64,000 nucleotides of DNA from Larimichthys crocea (lineage: Eukaryota; Chordata; Actinopteri; Sciaenidae), in the NCBI RefSeq assembly GCF_000972845.2, contig NC_040016.1:4360701-4424700 (forward strand). Reading direction: 5' to 3'. The translations under genes and the position numbers were made by a program. A model generated the notes under the pieces. It saw nothing but the letters and a program-made list of their open reading frames with translations, made no database searches and was not told the origin of the DNA. Each line of letters begins with the position of its first letter. Position 1 is the first letter of the stretch. This document shows, piece by piece, positions 11,681 to 24,200 of this stretch.

Positions 11681-14600
11681 ATGTCTGGACTGCTGGGTGT
11701 TCGACTGCTGCTGCTGTGGGGCATTGCCTGCCTTTGGCTGCCCAGCCAGGCCCGAGGGGCTCTGGTCATCTCCAGTCCTCATGAAACTCTCAGGTAACTT
11801 CACACACTGAACTTTTTGTACTCTGTTCTTAATTTGAATGAAACTAGTTTTATAGTTGAAGTTTAATTTATTCATTTCATGTGGTGCTTCCTGTATGTTT
11901 TCTTATGAATGATCTCTTTAACACAAACTGTACTCCACCCAGTTTCACTCTGTATCATGTACTCCTTTAAACTTCTGCTCCTTGAAAGTTTTTTCTTTTG
12001 ACCTGCAGTAGTTCACGTAATCTAGTGTTTTCTTTATATCGATTATATATGTCTCATATTGGTTCATCCAGCGTATTTGAATTTCAGGGGACAAGAGGAG
12101 CTGTCAGGTCACGGCAGGTATTGGCAGAAACTTTATATATCTTTCAATACGATAGTGAAAGTATTGTTTTGTATTTTTTGCTTGTACATTATCGCCAAAC
12201 CTGTGGTCACTGAAAATAACGTTATTAATACTGATCATGTTTATAGAAATTGATTCAACATTGTGTAACTTTTCTACCATAAAATAACAGATTTGATCAT
12301 TTTGTGTGTTATCAGGTGAAATGTGTCTCTAATTTGTGCTCTGGGTATGATCTCTTACAAGAAGTATGTAACACTTAATTCATAAATTCACACACAAACT
12401 AAATATTTTATTTAAACTGGGTCATTTTTATGTAAAAAATGTTTTCTGTTGTCCTCTGTTGACCTCCAACTGCTCTGCATCAACTATTGTTGATTTACAG
12501 AGTTTCCTGATGTACAGTACGTAAACTGCTTTGAACAATAGCTGGCTGTTAGCTAATGTTTGCTCAGTTTGTTAGCCTGGCTGCCCAGACTGTGGCAAAT
12601 CTTAAATCATTAACTTTATCTTGTTTGTTTTGTTACAGAAACGAAGTACAATTGAGGCAACGGTAAGAAAATAATGTGTTTGTTTGTTCATTGATGATAA
12701 CGATGATGAAAAATATTCAATTAACTCAAACCTATTCAAACTTTTTCCTGTAAGGGTAATGTTATGCTCACCACATACACCAACAGATACACACACAGTT
12801 GGATGATTCATAGTGTTTTTTTCTTCCTTCCTTTTCCTCTAACTTAAAAATCATGAAAAATATATCTGGAATTGGAATAAATACATAAATGAATTCATAA
12901 ATGTATGAGCAAACAACTAAAAAAAGTATGTAGGCTGTACAGAAGTTAAGAAAACTATGTGGTTCACAAAAATAATTGATATCCGTCTGGGTGACTCCAA
13001 TAATCTGTTCAGCCAGATTAAATCCCTCACTGATCCAGAAAAGGTCAATAGACTCAACAAAAGAATTGATTGAGAATAAGTGAACAGAGTTTAGTTTTTC
13101 AAATTTCCAGACTATCTCTGCTTAGAGCACACAGTACCAGGTTGAGTCACACACAATCTGTCTCATCACAACACTCCCAAAGTGGAATCAGTGACAATGT
13201 CTTTTTAAACTTTTTCAAGGATGATTTTCTTTGGCATTAGTCAGGGCAGGATGCTGTGGACTGGACTAAGCAGAAAATGTGATTGTGTACAATGACGTAA
13301 AAATTGCAGCAGATAGCAAATTGGAGCAAGTCACTGGATCAAAATGTTGTATGTGAAGTCCTGGTGATTGGAGGGTTTCCATATTTATTCATGTTTAAAT
13401 CATTCTATCTCTTCCACCATCTCTTTCTGTCTCAGGTGGAGGTGCACAGTGTGAAAGTGGATTGCACTGTGACGTCTCGTTTCGCTCACACCGTCATGAC
13501 CTCCAAGGCTCTGAACAAAGCAAACTCTGTCTCAGAAATCTTCTTTGAAGTGGAGCTGCCCAGACCGCCTTCATCAGCAACTTCAGCATGTCAGTAAGAA
13601 TCAGTACTTTTGACAACAAGTATAGACCTCATCTTTCTCTACGTTTGACAAATGTCTTTGTGTCTCACAGGGAAATTGAAGGTCAGGTGTATGTTGGTGA
13701 GGTGAAGGAGAAAGAGAAAGCCAAGAAACAGTATGAGAAGGCTGTTTCCCTGGACAGACTGCTGGACTGGTCAAGTATGTTGGACTGAACAATGTTACAG
13801 TATGATTTGAACACATGGTGGTGGTGTGAACATTAATACATGTCCATCTTTACAGGGCTTCTGGGAGAAAAATGGAGAAGTTTCAGTGTCTGTGAATATT
13901 GCAGCCAAAAGCAACGTGATTTATTCTGACTTACGAGGAGCTCCTTCAGAGGAAACTGGGCCAATATGAATTCTAACACGAGTTAAACCCAAACAACCGG
14001 TGCAAGAGTTTCAGGTTATTACATGTTCATGTTTAAATCCTGGTTCCTGGTGAATTTCAAAACCCACATGGTTTTTTCTCTTTCTCTGTGTGTGTTGTGC
14101 TGTGTGGAGGCAGATTGTAACAAACATCTATGAGCCCCAGGGCATTTCTTATGTCGACACCCATGCAACCTTCTCTCCAATGATCTGCTCCTCTGGTGGA
14201 GAAAACCGTCACAGACAAAAAGTACATGATAAACAGGTTTTTTTCTGTTTTCAAAGTGCTCACTTCCTTTCTTCACATTCAAAAAGATACTGACTCAAGA
14301 ATTAACAGTAACTAAACTGATCGTATGTATCCCATTGTCAGGCACACATCTCTTTCTCACAACTATTGAGCGCAGAGAAAGTGTCCAGGTTGTGATGAAA
14401 CAGTCATTGACGGCGATTTTATCATCAAGTAGATGTGAACCGAGCAAAGAGCCTTGGGGACATTCAGGTCAGCTCTAAACAAAGACTGTACTCAGTTCAG
14501 CTGAATGTACATTACATCACATATACAACTATAGGTTTACTTTAATGCTGAGTTCTAAAGTACAATTGATCAATATAGATTAGATAGGCCAAGAACATGG

Positions 14601-17600
14601 AGTTCTCATGATGCCTTCTCATTCTTTCATGTACAGATGTATATTTGCTCATTATGATTCTCTTCCCTTCAGATCGTGAAGGGATACTTTGTTCACTTTT
14701 TGCTCCACCTAACCTGCCCAGAGTCCCAAAGAAGGTGGCATTTGTAATTGACAGGAGTGGATCAATGAGTGAACAAAGATGCACCAGGTGACAGACTGTT
14801 CAGACTGGTAATGTGACTGATAATATTATGCCTACATTTTGACCTCTCACCTTGCAATTCTTTGTAGACACGACAGGCATTGACGACCATTCTCCAAGAC
14901 CTCCATGGAGGATGACCACTTTGCCCTCATCCCGTTTGACAGCTCGTCATTTCCTGGCAGGAATCTCTAATCAAAGCAACCAAGAAAAATGTAGCTGAAG
15001 CCACGGTCTACGTCCAAAAGATTACAGATAGAGGAGGTTGATAGAAAAACAAGTGACACTAGCTTTAATGCTAAATGTTGTCTGCTTCCCAAATAATAGA
15101 AATACACTATCACACCATACATTTGACAATAGTATGTGTATTTTCCTTCTAGCAACTGACATCAATAGTGCGGTGTTGAGAGCCGTGGACATGCGGGTCA
15201 GGACAGGCAGGAGAAGAAGCTCCCAGAGAGGAGCATTGATATGGTTATTTTACTGACTGATGGAATGCCAAATTCCGGTAAGATGTTTACACACTGAAGG
15301 ATTTACTGTATAGATGTGTCCATGCACATTTGATTGATGGACTTAATTTAGCATTACATTCTGCATATTGTATTGTGTTTGAAGGAGTGTCTAGCCTTCC
15401 ACAGATCCAGGAAAATGTTCGTTCTGCTATTGGGGGAACATGTCTCTGTTCTGTCTTGGATTCGGGAAGATGTGGATTATCCTTCCTGGATGTGATGAGC
15501 AAACAAAACAAAGGAGTGGCACGCAGAATTTTTGAGGGTTCAGATGCAACACTTCAACTTGAGGTCAAGGGTCTAAGCTATGAATACATTTAGAGCCAAT
15601 ATTTTGCTATGTCACATTCTTTCCCAATATATAATCACAAGGTGTGTGTGTACATTTATTCCAGGGTTTCTATGAGGAGGTGTCCAGCCCCTGCTTACAG
15701 AGGTAGACCTGCGTTATCCTGACAACACAGTAGAATACTGACCACCAACACTTCAATCAATTGTTTAACGGCTCAGAGATTGTTGTGGCCGGTCGGCTGA
15801 TAGACAACAACCTGGACAACTTCATGGTGGAGGCCTTGGCCAGGGGGTGAGGAAGAAAGAAATTGCAGAAATTTTAGGTATTAGGCTGAGGGTATCAAGA
15901 AGATTTTTCTTAATTGTTTTTAGACATTGTTTCTTCAACATTTCTCTCTCCCGTAGTTTGAGGAGGACTTCATAGTGCAGGGCCAGGCCAGTGCTGTGGA
16001 CTGGGATGTCATATACCCAGATGAGGAATACATCTTTGGAGATTTACAGAGCGTCTGTGGGCACCTCACCATCCAGCAGCTACTAGAGAACAGGTTATTT
16101 TGGTAATTTAACTCAAATTGAGTTGCTTAATCATTTTAGCATGGAAATCTGAATTTCCCATTGATTCATAAGGATCTTTGTTCATGATATTTGTCCATTG
16201 TCTGAGAGCCCATGATAAATCTTGCAATATTAATTTACAGGTTCTGTGGTGGTTTTCAAAATGCCTGTGTCATATGTTGCTTTCTTGCAGTAAGATGGGT
16301 GTTGCAGATGAGAAAGACGCCACAGCCAAGGCTCTAGACATGTCTCTGCATTATAGCTTTGTCACTCCCCTCACCTCCATGCTGGTCACCAGGCCTGAAA
16401 CTGAGGACGGTACAGACAGCCCTCTCATTGCTGAAAAGCTGACTGAGGGTAAGGAGAGAGGGGTATCAAGAAGTGAAACTGGGCAAGCTTCTGACTCAAC
16501 TAGCAGAAGATGATGCTTAGTTTGAACTGTGGAATTTACGTGTTTTTTGTTTTTATCTTTTTTTTGGCAGAGCAAAGACAACAAGCAGAAAGAATGGGTA
16601 AGGCAGTCTTAAAAAAACACAAAAACACTTTTGGGATAAATTCAGTTCACTGTATTGGTTTTTAACTTAATTCTATTGTATCTTCACCAGCATCAATATG
16701 ACCTTCAAGATACACACGATCTTACCTGGCAGCACCCGCATATTTTGGTAAGAACATTTCAGCAATGCTAGCTGCATTGGAGTCAGTTGGTCGGTTATGG
16801 CATCAACATTCATGGTCCTCAGAGGAGTCCTAATGACTTTGCTGACTGATCTTTCATTCAGTGCCACCAGCAGGTCAAACTCTTTAACTTATTAGTAGAT
16901 TGACAAAGTTGATAGATTTGTCCTTAGTCTTTCCCCCGATTTTCCTCTTGTGCCATGAGGAAGTTGACATTTTATATTTTGAGGTATTTGCTATGAAATT
17001 TCATTTACACATTCAATCCTCTTCAGGATAAATTGAAATAACTTTGGTGATCCTAACTTTTGATCTAATGGTATCATTGAATCAGAATGTATCCAATACT
17101 TCAGTTCAGTCATGACCATATGACCTGCAAAACAAAGCTGTACTTCTTTTTAGCATTAATTAGCAATTGTTAGCATACGCACATGCAAAACTAAAATGGT
17201 GAATGCATAAACATGACCTGCTAAGCATAGTAAAATTAACAATGTTGTTGTGGACACGTTAGCATTCTGACCTTTTAACTTTTAGAGATTTAGCTCCGTA
17301 CAGCTTCACAGAACTACTAGCATGGCTGATAACTCATAGCCTAGTTACATTGTTGTGATCAGCATGTTGAGCCAATATTCTATCACATGTCCCTTTGTGG
17401 TATCACCTCAGTGGACGGGGACCCTCATTCATGATTGAGCTCCCAGACAGAGAGGACGCCTTGTGCTTCAACATCAATGACAAACCAGGAACCATTTTCA
17501 ACTGGTCAGAGATCCAAACTCAGGTCAACCCAGAGTCCTGATCATATGCATGCCTTTTTATTTTACCCACTGACAAGTATAGGATGATCTTTTTTAACTT

Positions 17601-18089
17601 CAAATGTGTATTCCTTGGAGACCTAGATTTTGGACCCTGCCCTGCAGTTAAACAGTGAATGACTGAATCCTCTGTTGTTTCCACAGGTATTTTGGTCAAT
17701 GGCCAGATCATTGGAGATAAGAAGATTCCCCCTGATGGGAAAATTAACACTTACTTTTGGCGTTTTGGCATCGTCCACCAGACTCTGGGTGTGAGGCTTG
17801 AGGTGGACACTCAGGTCATTTCTGTCTTCCAAGATGGCAAACGATTCAAGCTGCTGTGGTCTGACTCTGCTTCTCTCAAAGGACCCAAGTGAGTGACGAC
17901 ACATCACATAATCCAGATCAGGATGAATAATGACATCAATTACACAATGACTATAATAACACTTCTCATCTAGTGTGGATCTTCTATTGACAAGGATCGC
18001 AGCTTAACGGTGACTCTAAAAGATTCAGTCAAGTTTGTCATCCGCTTCACAAAGTGTGGAAGAAGCACCCATACCACCGGGACTACTTG
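11681..18089 (+). pseudogene. ITIH heavy-chain gene copy 1, frame-broken and 3'-truncated
   Basis: Recognisable exons (approximate where indels fall at borders): 11681-11793, 12088-12117, 12639-12662, 13436-13589, 13671-13774, 13856-14014, 14114-14222, 14342-14467, 14673-14787, 14868-15036, 15153-15277, 15385-15563, 15665-15846, 15957-16093, 16291-16448, 16571-16597, 16691-16747, 17412-17523, 17687-17888, and 17974-18089 truncated. Compared with copies 2 and 3, 14 of the first 19 exons are 1-4 nt short, exon 7 seems to lack a donor G, and introns show the same single-base losses. Exon 20 stops after HRDYL and joins the 5' flank of copy 2, so exons 21-22 are absent. Real differences also exist: exon 4 reads NSVSEIFF instead of NSAQEIFF, and intron 4 is only about 81 bp. 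I read this as a genuine distinct copy in poorly polished sequence; whether it is a true pseudogene cannot be settled here. As written it cannot encode a full heavy chain. Confidence 0.8.
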
Positions 18090-18268
18090 TTCAAAAGATA
18101 AACGGTTTATTCGTAGAAGTTGATGTTTTAAGCAGTTGTTTGCACATTGCATCAGATTGGGCATACATTTGGGTTTATGTGGCTGATTAAATTAATGATT
18201 GATCAGTGGCAGGGCAGAGGGCTTTTTCTCGGTGGTGAAGTCAGTCAGTGTTCAGTGGAAGTTTGGTC
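18090..18268 (+). promoter_or_regulatory. 5' flank of ITIH copy 2 (MUSTN1 3'UTR-like)
   Basis: Starts abruptly at the junction with truncated copy 1 (TTCAAAAGATAAACGG) and runs to the start codon. It is nearly identical to the flanks of copies 3 and 4 and similar to the MUSTN1 3'UTR up to about 18215. It includes an inverted CCAAT motif (GATTGG at about 18155) and an AT-rich GATTAAATTAATGATT segment at 18185-18200. No TATA box is evident. Promoter function is inferred from position only. Confidence 0.4.
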
Positions 18269-21200
18269 ATGTCTGGACTGCTGGGTGTTCGACTGCTGCT
18301 GCTGTGGGGCAGTGCCTGCCTTTGGCTGCCCAGCCAGGCCCGAGGGGCTCTGGTCATCTCCAGTCCTCATGAAACTCTTCAGGTAACTTCACACACTGAA
18401 CTGTTTGTACTCTGTTCTTAATTTGAATGAACATAGTTTCATAGTTGAAGTTTAATTTTATTCATTTCATGTGGTGCTTCCTGTATGTTTTCTTATGAAT
18501 GATCTCTTTAACACAAACTGTACTCCACCCAGTTTCACTCTGTATCATGTTACTCCTTTAAACTTCTGCTCCTTGAAAGTTTTTTCTTTTGACCTGCAGT
18601 AGTTCACGTAATCTTAGTGTTTTCTTTATATCGATTATATATGTCATCATATTGGTTCATCCAGCTGTATTTGAATTTCAGGGGACAAGAGGAGCTGTCA
18701 GGTCACTGCAGGTATTTGGAAGAAACTTTATATATCTTTCAATATGATAGTGAAAGTATTGTTTTGTATCTTTTTGCTTGTACATTATTCGCCAAACCTG
18801 TGGTCACTGATAAATAACGTTATTAATTACTGAATCATGTTTATAGAAATTGATTCAACATTGTGTAACTTTTCTACCATAAAATAACAGATTTTGAATC
18901 ATTTTGTTGCGTTATCAGGTGAAATGTGTCTCTAACTTTGTGCTCTGGGTATGATCTCTTACAAGAAGTATGTAACACTTAATTCATAAATTCACACACA
19001 AACTAAATATTTTATTATTTAAACTGGGTCATATTTTATGTAAAAAATGTTTTCTGTTGTCCCTCTGTTGACCTCCAACTGCTCTGCATCAACTATTGTT
19101 GATTTACAGAGTTTCCTGATGTACAGTACAGTAAACTGCTTTGAACAATAGCTGCTGTTAGCTAATGTTTGCTCAGTTTGTTAGCCTGGCTGCCCAGACT
19201 GTGAGCAAATCTTAAATCATTAACTTTATCTTGTTTTGTTTTGTTACAGAAACGAAGTACAATTGAGGCAACGGTAAGAAAATAATGTGTTTGTTTGTTC
19301 ATTGATGATAACGATGATGAGAAATATTCAATTAACTCAAACCTTATTCAAACTTTATTTATCCTGTAAGGGTAATGTTATGCTCACCACATACACCAAC
19401 AGATACACACACAGTTGGATGATTCATAGTGTTTTTTTCTTCCTTCCTTTTCCTCTAACTTAAAAATCATGAAAAATATATCTGGAATTGGTAATAAATA
19501 CATAAATGAATTCATAAATGTATGAGCAAACAATCTAAAAAAAGTATGTAGGCTGTACAGAAGTTAAGAAAACTATGTGGTTCACAAAAATAATTGATAT
19601 CCGTCTGTGTGACTCCAATAATCTGTTCAGCCAGATTAAATCCCTCACTGATCCAGAAAAGGTCAATAGACTCAACAAAAGAATTGATTGAGAATAAGTG
19701 AACAGTTTAGTTTAGTTTTCAAATTTCCAGACTATCTCTGCTTAGAGCACACAGCATCCAGGTTGAGTCACACACAATCTGTCTCATCACAACACTCCCA
19801 AAGTGGAATCAGTGACATAATGTCTTTTTAAACTTTTTTCAAGGATGATTTTCTTTGGCATTAGTCAGGGCAGGATGCTGTGGACTGGACTAAGCAGAAA
19901 ATGTGATTGTGTACAATGACGTAAAAATTGCAGCAGATAGCAAATTGGAGCAAGTCACTGGATCAAAATGTTGTATGTGAAGTCCTGGTGATTGGAGGGT
20001 TTCCATATTTATTCATGTTTAAATCATTCTATCTCTTCCACCATCTCTTTCTGTCTCAGGTGGAGGTGCACAGTGTGAAAGTGGATTGCACTGTGACGTC
20101 TCGTTTCGCTCACACCGTCATGACCTCCAAGGCTCTGAACAAAGCAAACTCTGCCCAAGAAATCTTCTTTGAAGTGGAGCTGCCCAAGACCGCCTTCATC
20201 AGCAACTTCAGCATGTCAGTGTGTCTACACTCTGATTTCCACTCTTCCCACATTCCTATGCCCAGTATGACCATTTGTGTAAGACAGCCTTCCTCCCATT
20301 TGAGCTCTGAAGCTGAATTATTTTAATAATATAATTATTAGTCAATATAATTAGTATATAACAACAACAACAACAATAATAATAACAATAACAATGATAT
20401 AATTAGTTAGTCAAGTTGCATCATGCTGTTCTCCATCTTTGTGTCTCACAGGGAAATTGAAGGTCAGCTGTATGTTGGTGAGGTGAAGGAGAAAGAGAAA
20501 GCAAAGAAACAGTATGAGAAGGCTGTTTCCTCTGGACAGACTGCTGGACTGGTCAAGTATGTTGGACTGAACAATGTTACAGTATGATTTGAACACATGG
20601 TGGTGGTGTGAACATTAATACATGTCTATCATTACAGGGCTTCTGGGAGAAAAATGGAGAAGTTTTCAGTGTCTGTGAATATTGCAGCCAAAAGCAACGT
20701 GACTTTTATTCTGACTTACGAGGAGCTCCTTCAGAGGAAACTGGGCCAATATGAGATTCTAACACGAGTTAAACCCAAACAACCGGTGCAAGAGTTTCAG
20801 GTTATTACATGTTCATGTTTAAATCCTGGTTCCTGGTGAATTTCAAATACTCCACATGAGTTTTTTCTCTTTCTCTGTGTGTGTTGTGCCTGTGTGGAGA
20901 CAGATTGTAACAAACATCTATGAGCCCCAGGGCATTTCTTATGTCGACACCCATGCAACCTTCCTCTCCAATGATCTGCTCCCTCTGGTGGAGAAAACCG
21001 TCACAGACAAAAAGGTACATGATACAACAGGTTTTTTTCTGTTTTCAAAGTGTCTCACTTCCTTTTCTTCACATTCAAAAAAATACTGACTCAAGAATTA
21101 ACAGTAAACTAAACTGATCGTATTGTATCCCATTGTCAGGCACACATCTCTTTCTCACCAACTATTGAGCAGCAGAGAAAGTGTCCAGGTTGTGATGAAA

Positions 21201-24200
21201 CAGTCATTGACGGCGATTTTATCATCAAGTATGATGTGAACCGAGCAAAGAGCCTTGGGGACATTCAGGTCAGCTCTAAACAAAGACTGTACTCAGTATC
21301 AGCTGAATGTACATTTAAATCACATATACAACTATAGGTTTACTTTAATGCTGAGTTCTAAAGTACAATTGATCAATATAGATTAGATAGGCCAAGAACA
21401 TGGAGTTCTCATGATGCCTTCTCATTCTTTCATGTACAGATGTATATTATTGCTCATTATGATTCTCTTCCCTTCAGATCGTGAATGGATACTTTGTTCA
21501 CTTTTTTGCTCCACCTAACCTGCCCAGAGTCCCAAAGAATGTGGCATTTGTAATTGACAGGAGTGGATCAATGAGTGGAACAAAGATGCACCAGGTGAGA
21601 GACGGTTCAGACTGGTAATGTGACTGATATATATTATTGCCTACATTTTGACCTCTCACCTTGCAATTCTTTGTAGACACGACAGGCATTGACGACCATT
21701 CTCCAAGACCTCCATGAGGATGACCACTTTGCCCTCATCCTGTTTGACAGCTCTGTCATTTCCTGGCAGGAATCTCTAATCAAAGCAACCAAGGAAAATG
21801 TAGCTGAAGCCACGGTCTACGTCCAAAAGATTACAGATAGAGGAGGTTGATAGAAAAACAAGTGACACTAGCTTTGATGCTAAATGTTGTCTGCTTCCCA
21901 AATGATAGAAATACACTATCACACCATACATTTGACAATAGTATGTGTCTTTTCCTTCTAGCAACTGACATCAATAGTGCGGTGTTGAGAGCCGTGGACA
22001 TGCTGGTCAATGACAGGCAGGAGAAGAAGCTCCCAGAGAGGAGCATCGATATGGTTATTTTACTGACTGATGGAATGCCAAATGTCGGTAAGCACATAAG
22101 ATGTTTACACACTGAAGGATTTACTGTATAGATGTGTCCATGCACATTTGATTGATGGACTTTATATTTAGCATTACATTTCTGCATATTGTATTGTGTT
22201 TGAAGGAGTGTCTAGCCTTCCACAGATCCAGGAAAATGTTCGTTCTGCTATTGGGGGGAACATGTCTCTGTTCTGTCTTGGATTCGGGAATGATGTGGAT
22301 TATTCCTTCCTGGATGTGATGAGCAAACAAAACAAAGGAGTGGCACGCAGGATTTTTGAGGGTTCAGATGCAACACTTCAACTTGAGGTCAAGGGTCTAA
22401 GCTATGAATACATTTTAGAGCCAATAGTTTGCTATGTCACATTCTTTCCCAATTATATAATCACAATGTGTGTGTGCATTTATTCCAGGGTTTCTATGAG
22501 GAGGTGTCCAGCCCTCTGCTTACAGAGGTAGACCTGCGTTATCCTGACAACACAGTAGAATTACTGACCACCAACCACTTCAATCAATTGTTTAACGGCT
22601 CAGAGATCGTCGTTGCCGGTCGGCTGATAGACAACAACCTGGACAACTTCATGGTGGAGGCCTTCGGCCAGGGGGTGAGGAGAAAGAAATTGCAGAAATT
22701 TTAGGTATTAGGCTGAGGTATCGAGAAGATGTTTCTTAATCTGTTTTTAGACATTGTTTCTTCAACATTTCTCTCTTCTGTAGTTTGAGGAGGACTTCAT
22801 AGTGCAGGGCCAGGCCAGTGCTGTGGACTGGGATGTCATATACCCAGATGAGGAATACATCTTTGGAGATTTTACAGAGCGTCTGTGGGCCTACCTCACC
22901 ATCCAGCAGCTACTAGAGAACAGGTTATTTTGTGTAATTTAACTCAAATTGAGTTGCTTAATCATTTTTAGCATGGAAATCTGAATTTCCCATTGATCTC
23001 ATAAGGATCTTTGTTCATGATATTTGTCCATTGTCTGAGAGCCCATGATAAATCTTGCAATATTAATTTACAGGTTCTGTGGTGGTTTTCAAAATGCCTG
23101 TGTCATATGTTGCTTTCTTGCAGTAAGATTGGTGTTGCAGATGAGAAAGACGCCACAGCCAAGGCTCTAGACATGTCTCTGCATTATAGCTTTGTCACTC
23201 CCCTCACCTCCATGCTGGTCACCAGGCCTGAAACTGAGGACGGTACAGACAGCCCTCTCATTGCTGACAAGCTGACTGAGGGTAAGTGAGAGAGGGGTAT
23301 CAAGAAGTGAAACTGGGCAAGCTTCTGACTCAACTAGCAGAAGATGATGCTTTAGTTTGAACTGTGGAATTTACTGTTTTTTTGTTTTTATCTTTTTTTG
23401 GCAGAGCAAAGACAACAAGCAGAAAGAATGGGTAAGGCAGTCATTTAAAAAAACACAAAAACACTTTTGGGATAAATTCAGTTCACTGTATTGGTTTTTA
23501 ACTTAATTCTTATTGTTATCTTCACTAGCACATCAATATGACCTTCAAGTATACACACGATCTTACCTGGCAGCACCCGCATATTTTGGTAAGAACATTT
23601 TCAGCAATGCTAGCTGCATTGGAGTCAGTTGGTCGGTTATGGCATCAACTATTCATGGTCTTCAGAGGAGTCCTAATGACTTTGCTGACTGATCTTTCAT
23701 TCAGTGCCACCAGCAGGTCAAACTCTTTAACTTATTAGTAGATTGACAAAGTTGATAGATTTGTCCTTAGTCTTTTCCCCCGACTTTTTCTCTTGTGCCA
23801 TGATGAAGTTGACATTTTACATTTTGCTATGAAATTTCATTTACACATTCAAATCCTCTTCAGGATAAATTGAAATAACTTTGGTGATCCTAACTTTTGA
23901 TCTAATGGTATCATTGAATCAGAATGTATCCAATACTTCAGTTCAGTCATGACCATATGACCTGCAAAACAAAGCTGTACTTTCTTTTTAGCATTAATTA
24001 GCAATTGTTAGCATACGCACATGCAAAACTAAAATGGTGAATGCGATAAACATGACACCTGCTAAGCATAGTAAAATTAACAATGTTGTTGTGGACCCGT
24101 TAGCATTCTGACCTTTTAACTTTTAGAGCATTTAGCTCCGTACAGCTTCACAGAACTACTAGCGTGGCTGATAACTCATAGCCTAGTTACATTGTTGTGA

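Noticed and set aside
11437..11810. Long frames through the CA repeat on both strands
   Set aside because: They are made of the dinucleotide repeat and an N gap, then run into ITIH exon 1 out of frame.
18184..18200. HNF1-like site (GATTAAATTAATGATT) upstream of ITIH copies 2-4
   Set aside because: Liver HNF1 control of ITIH genes would fit, but the sequence lacks the symmetrical GTTAAT-N-ATTAAC pattern; too weak to call.
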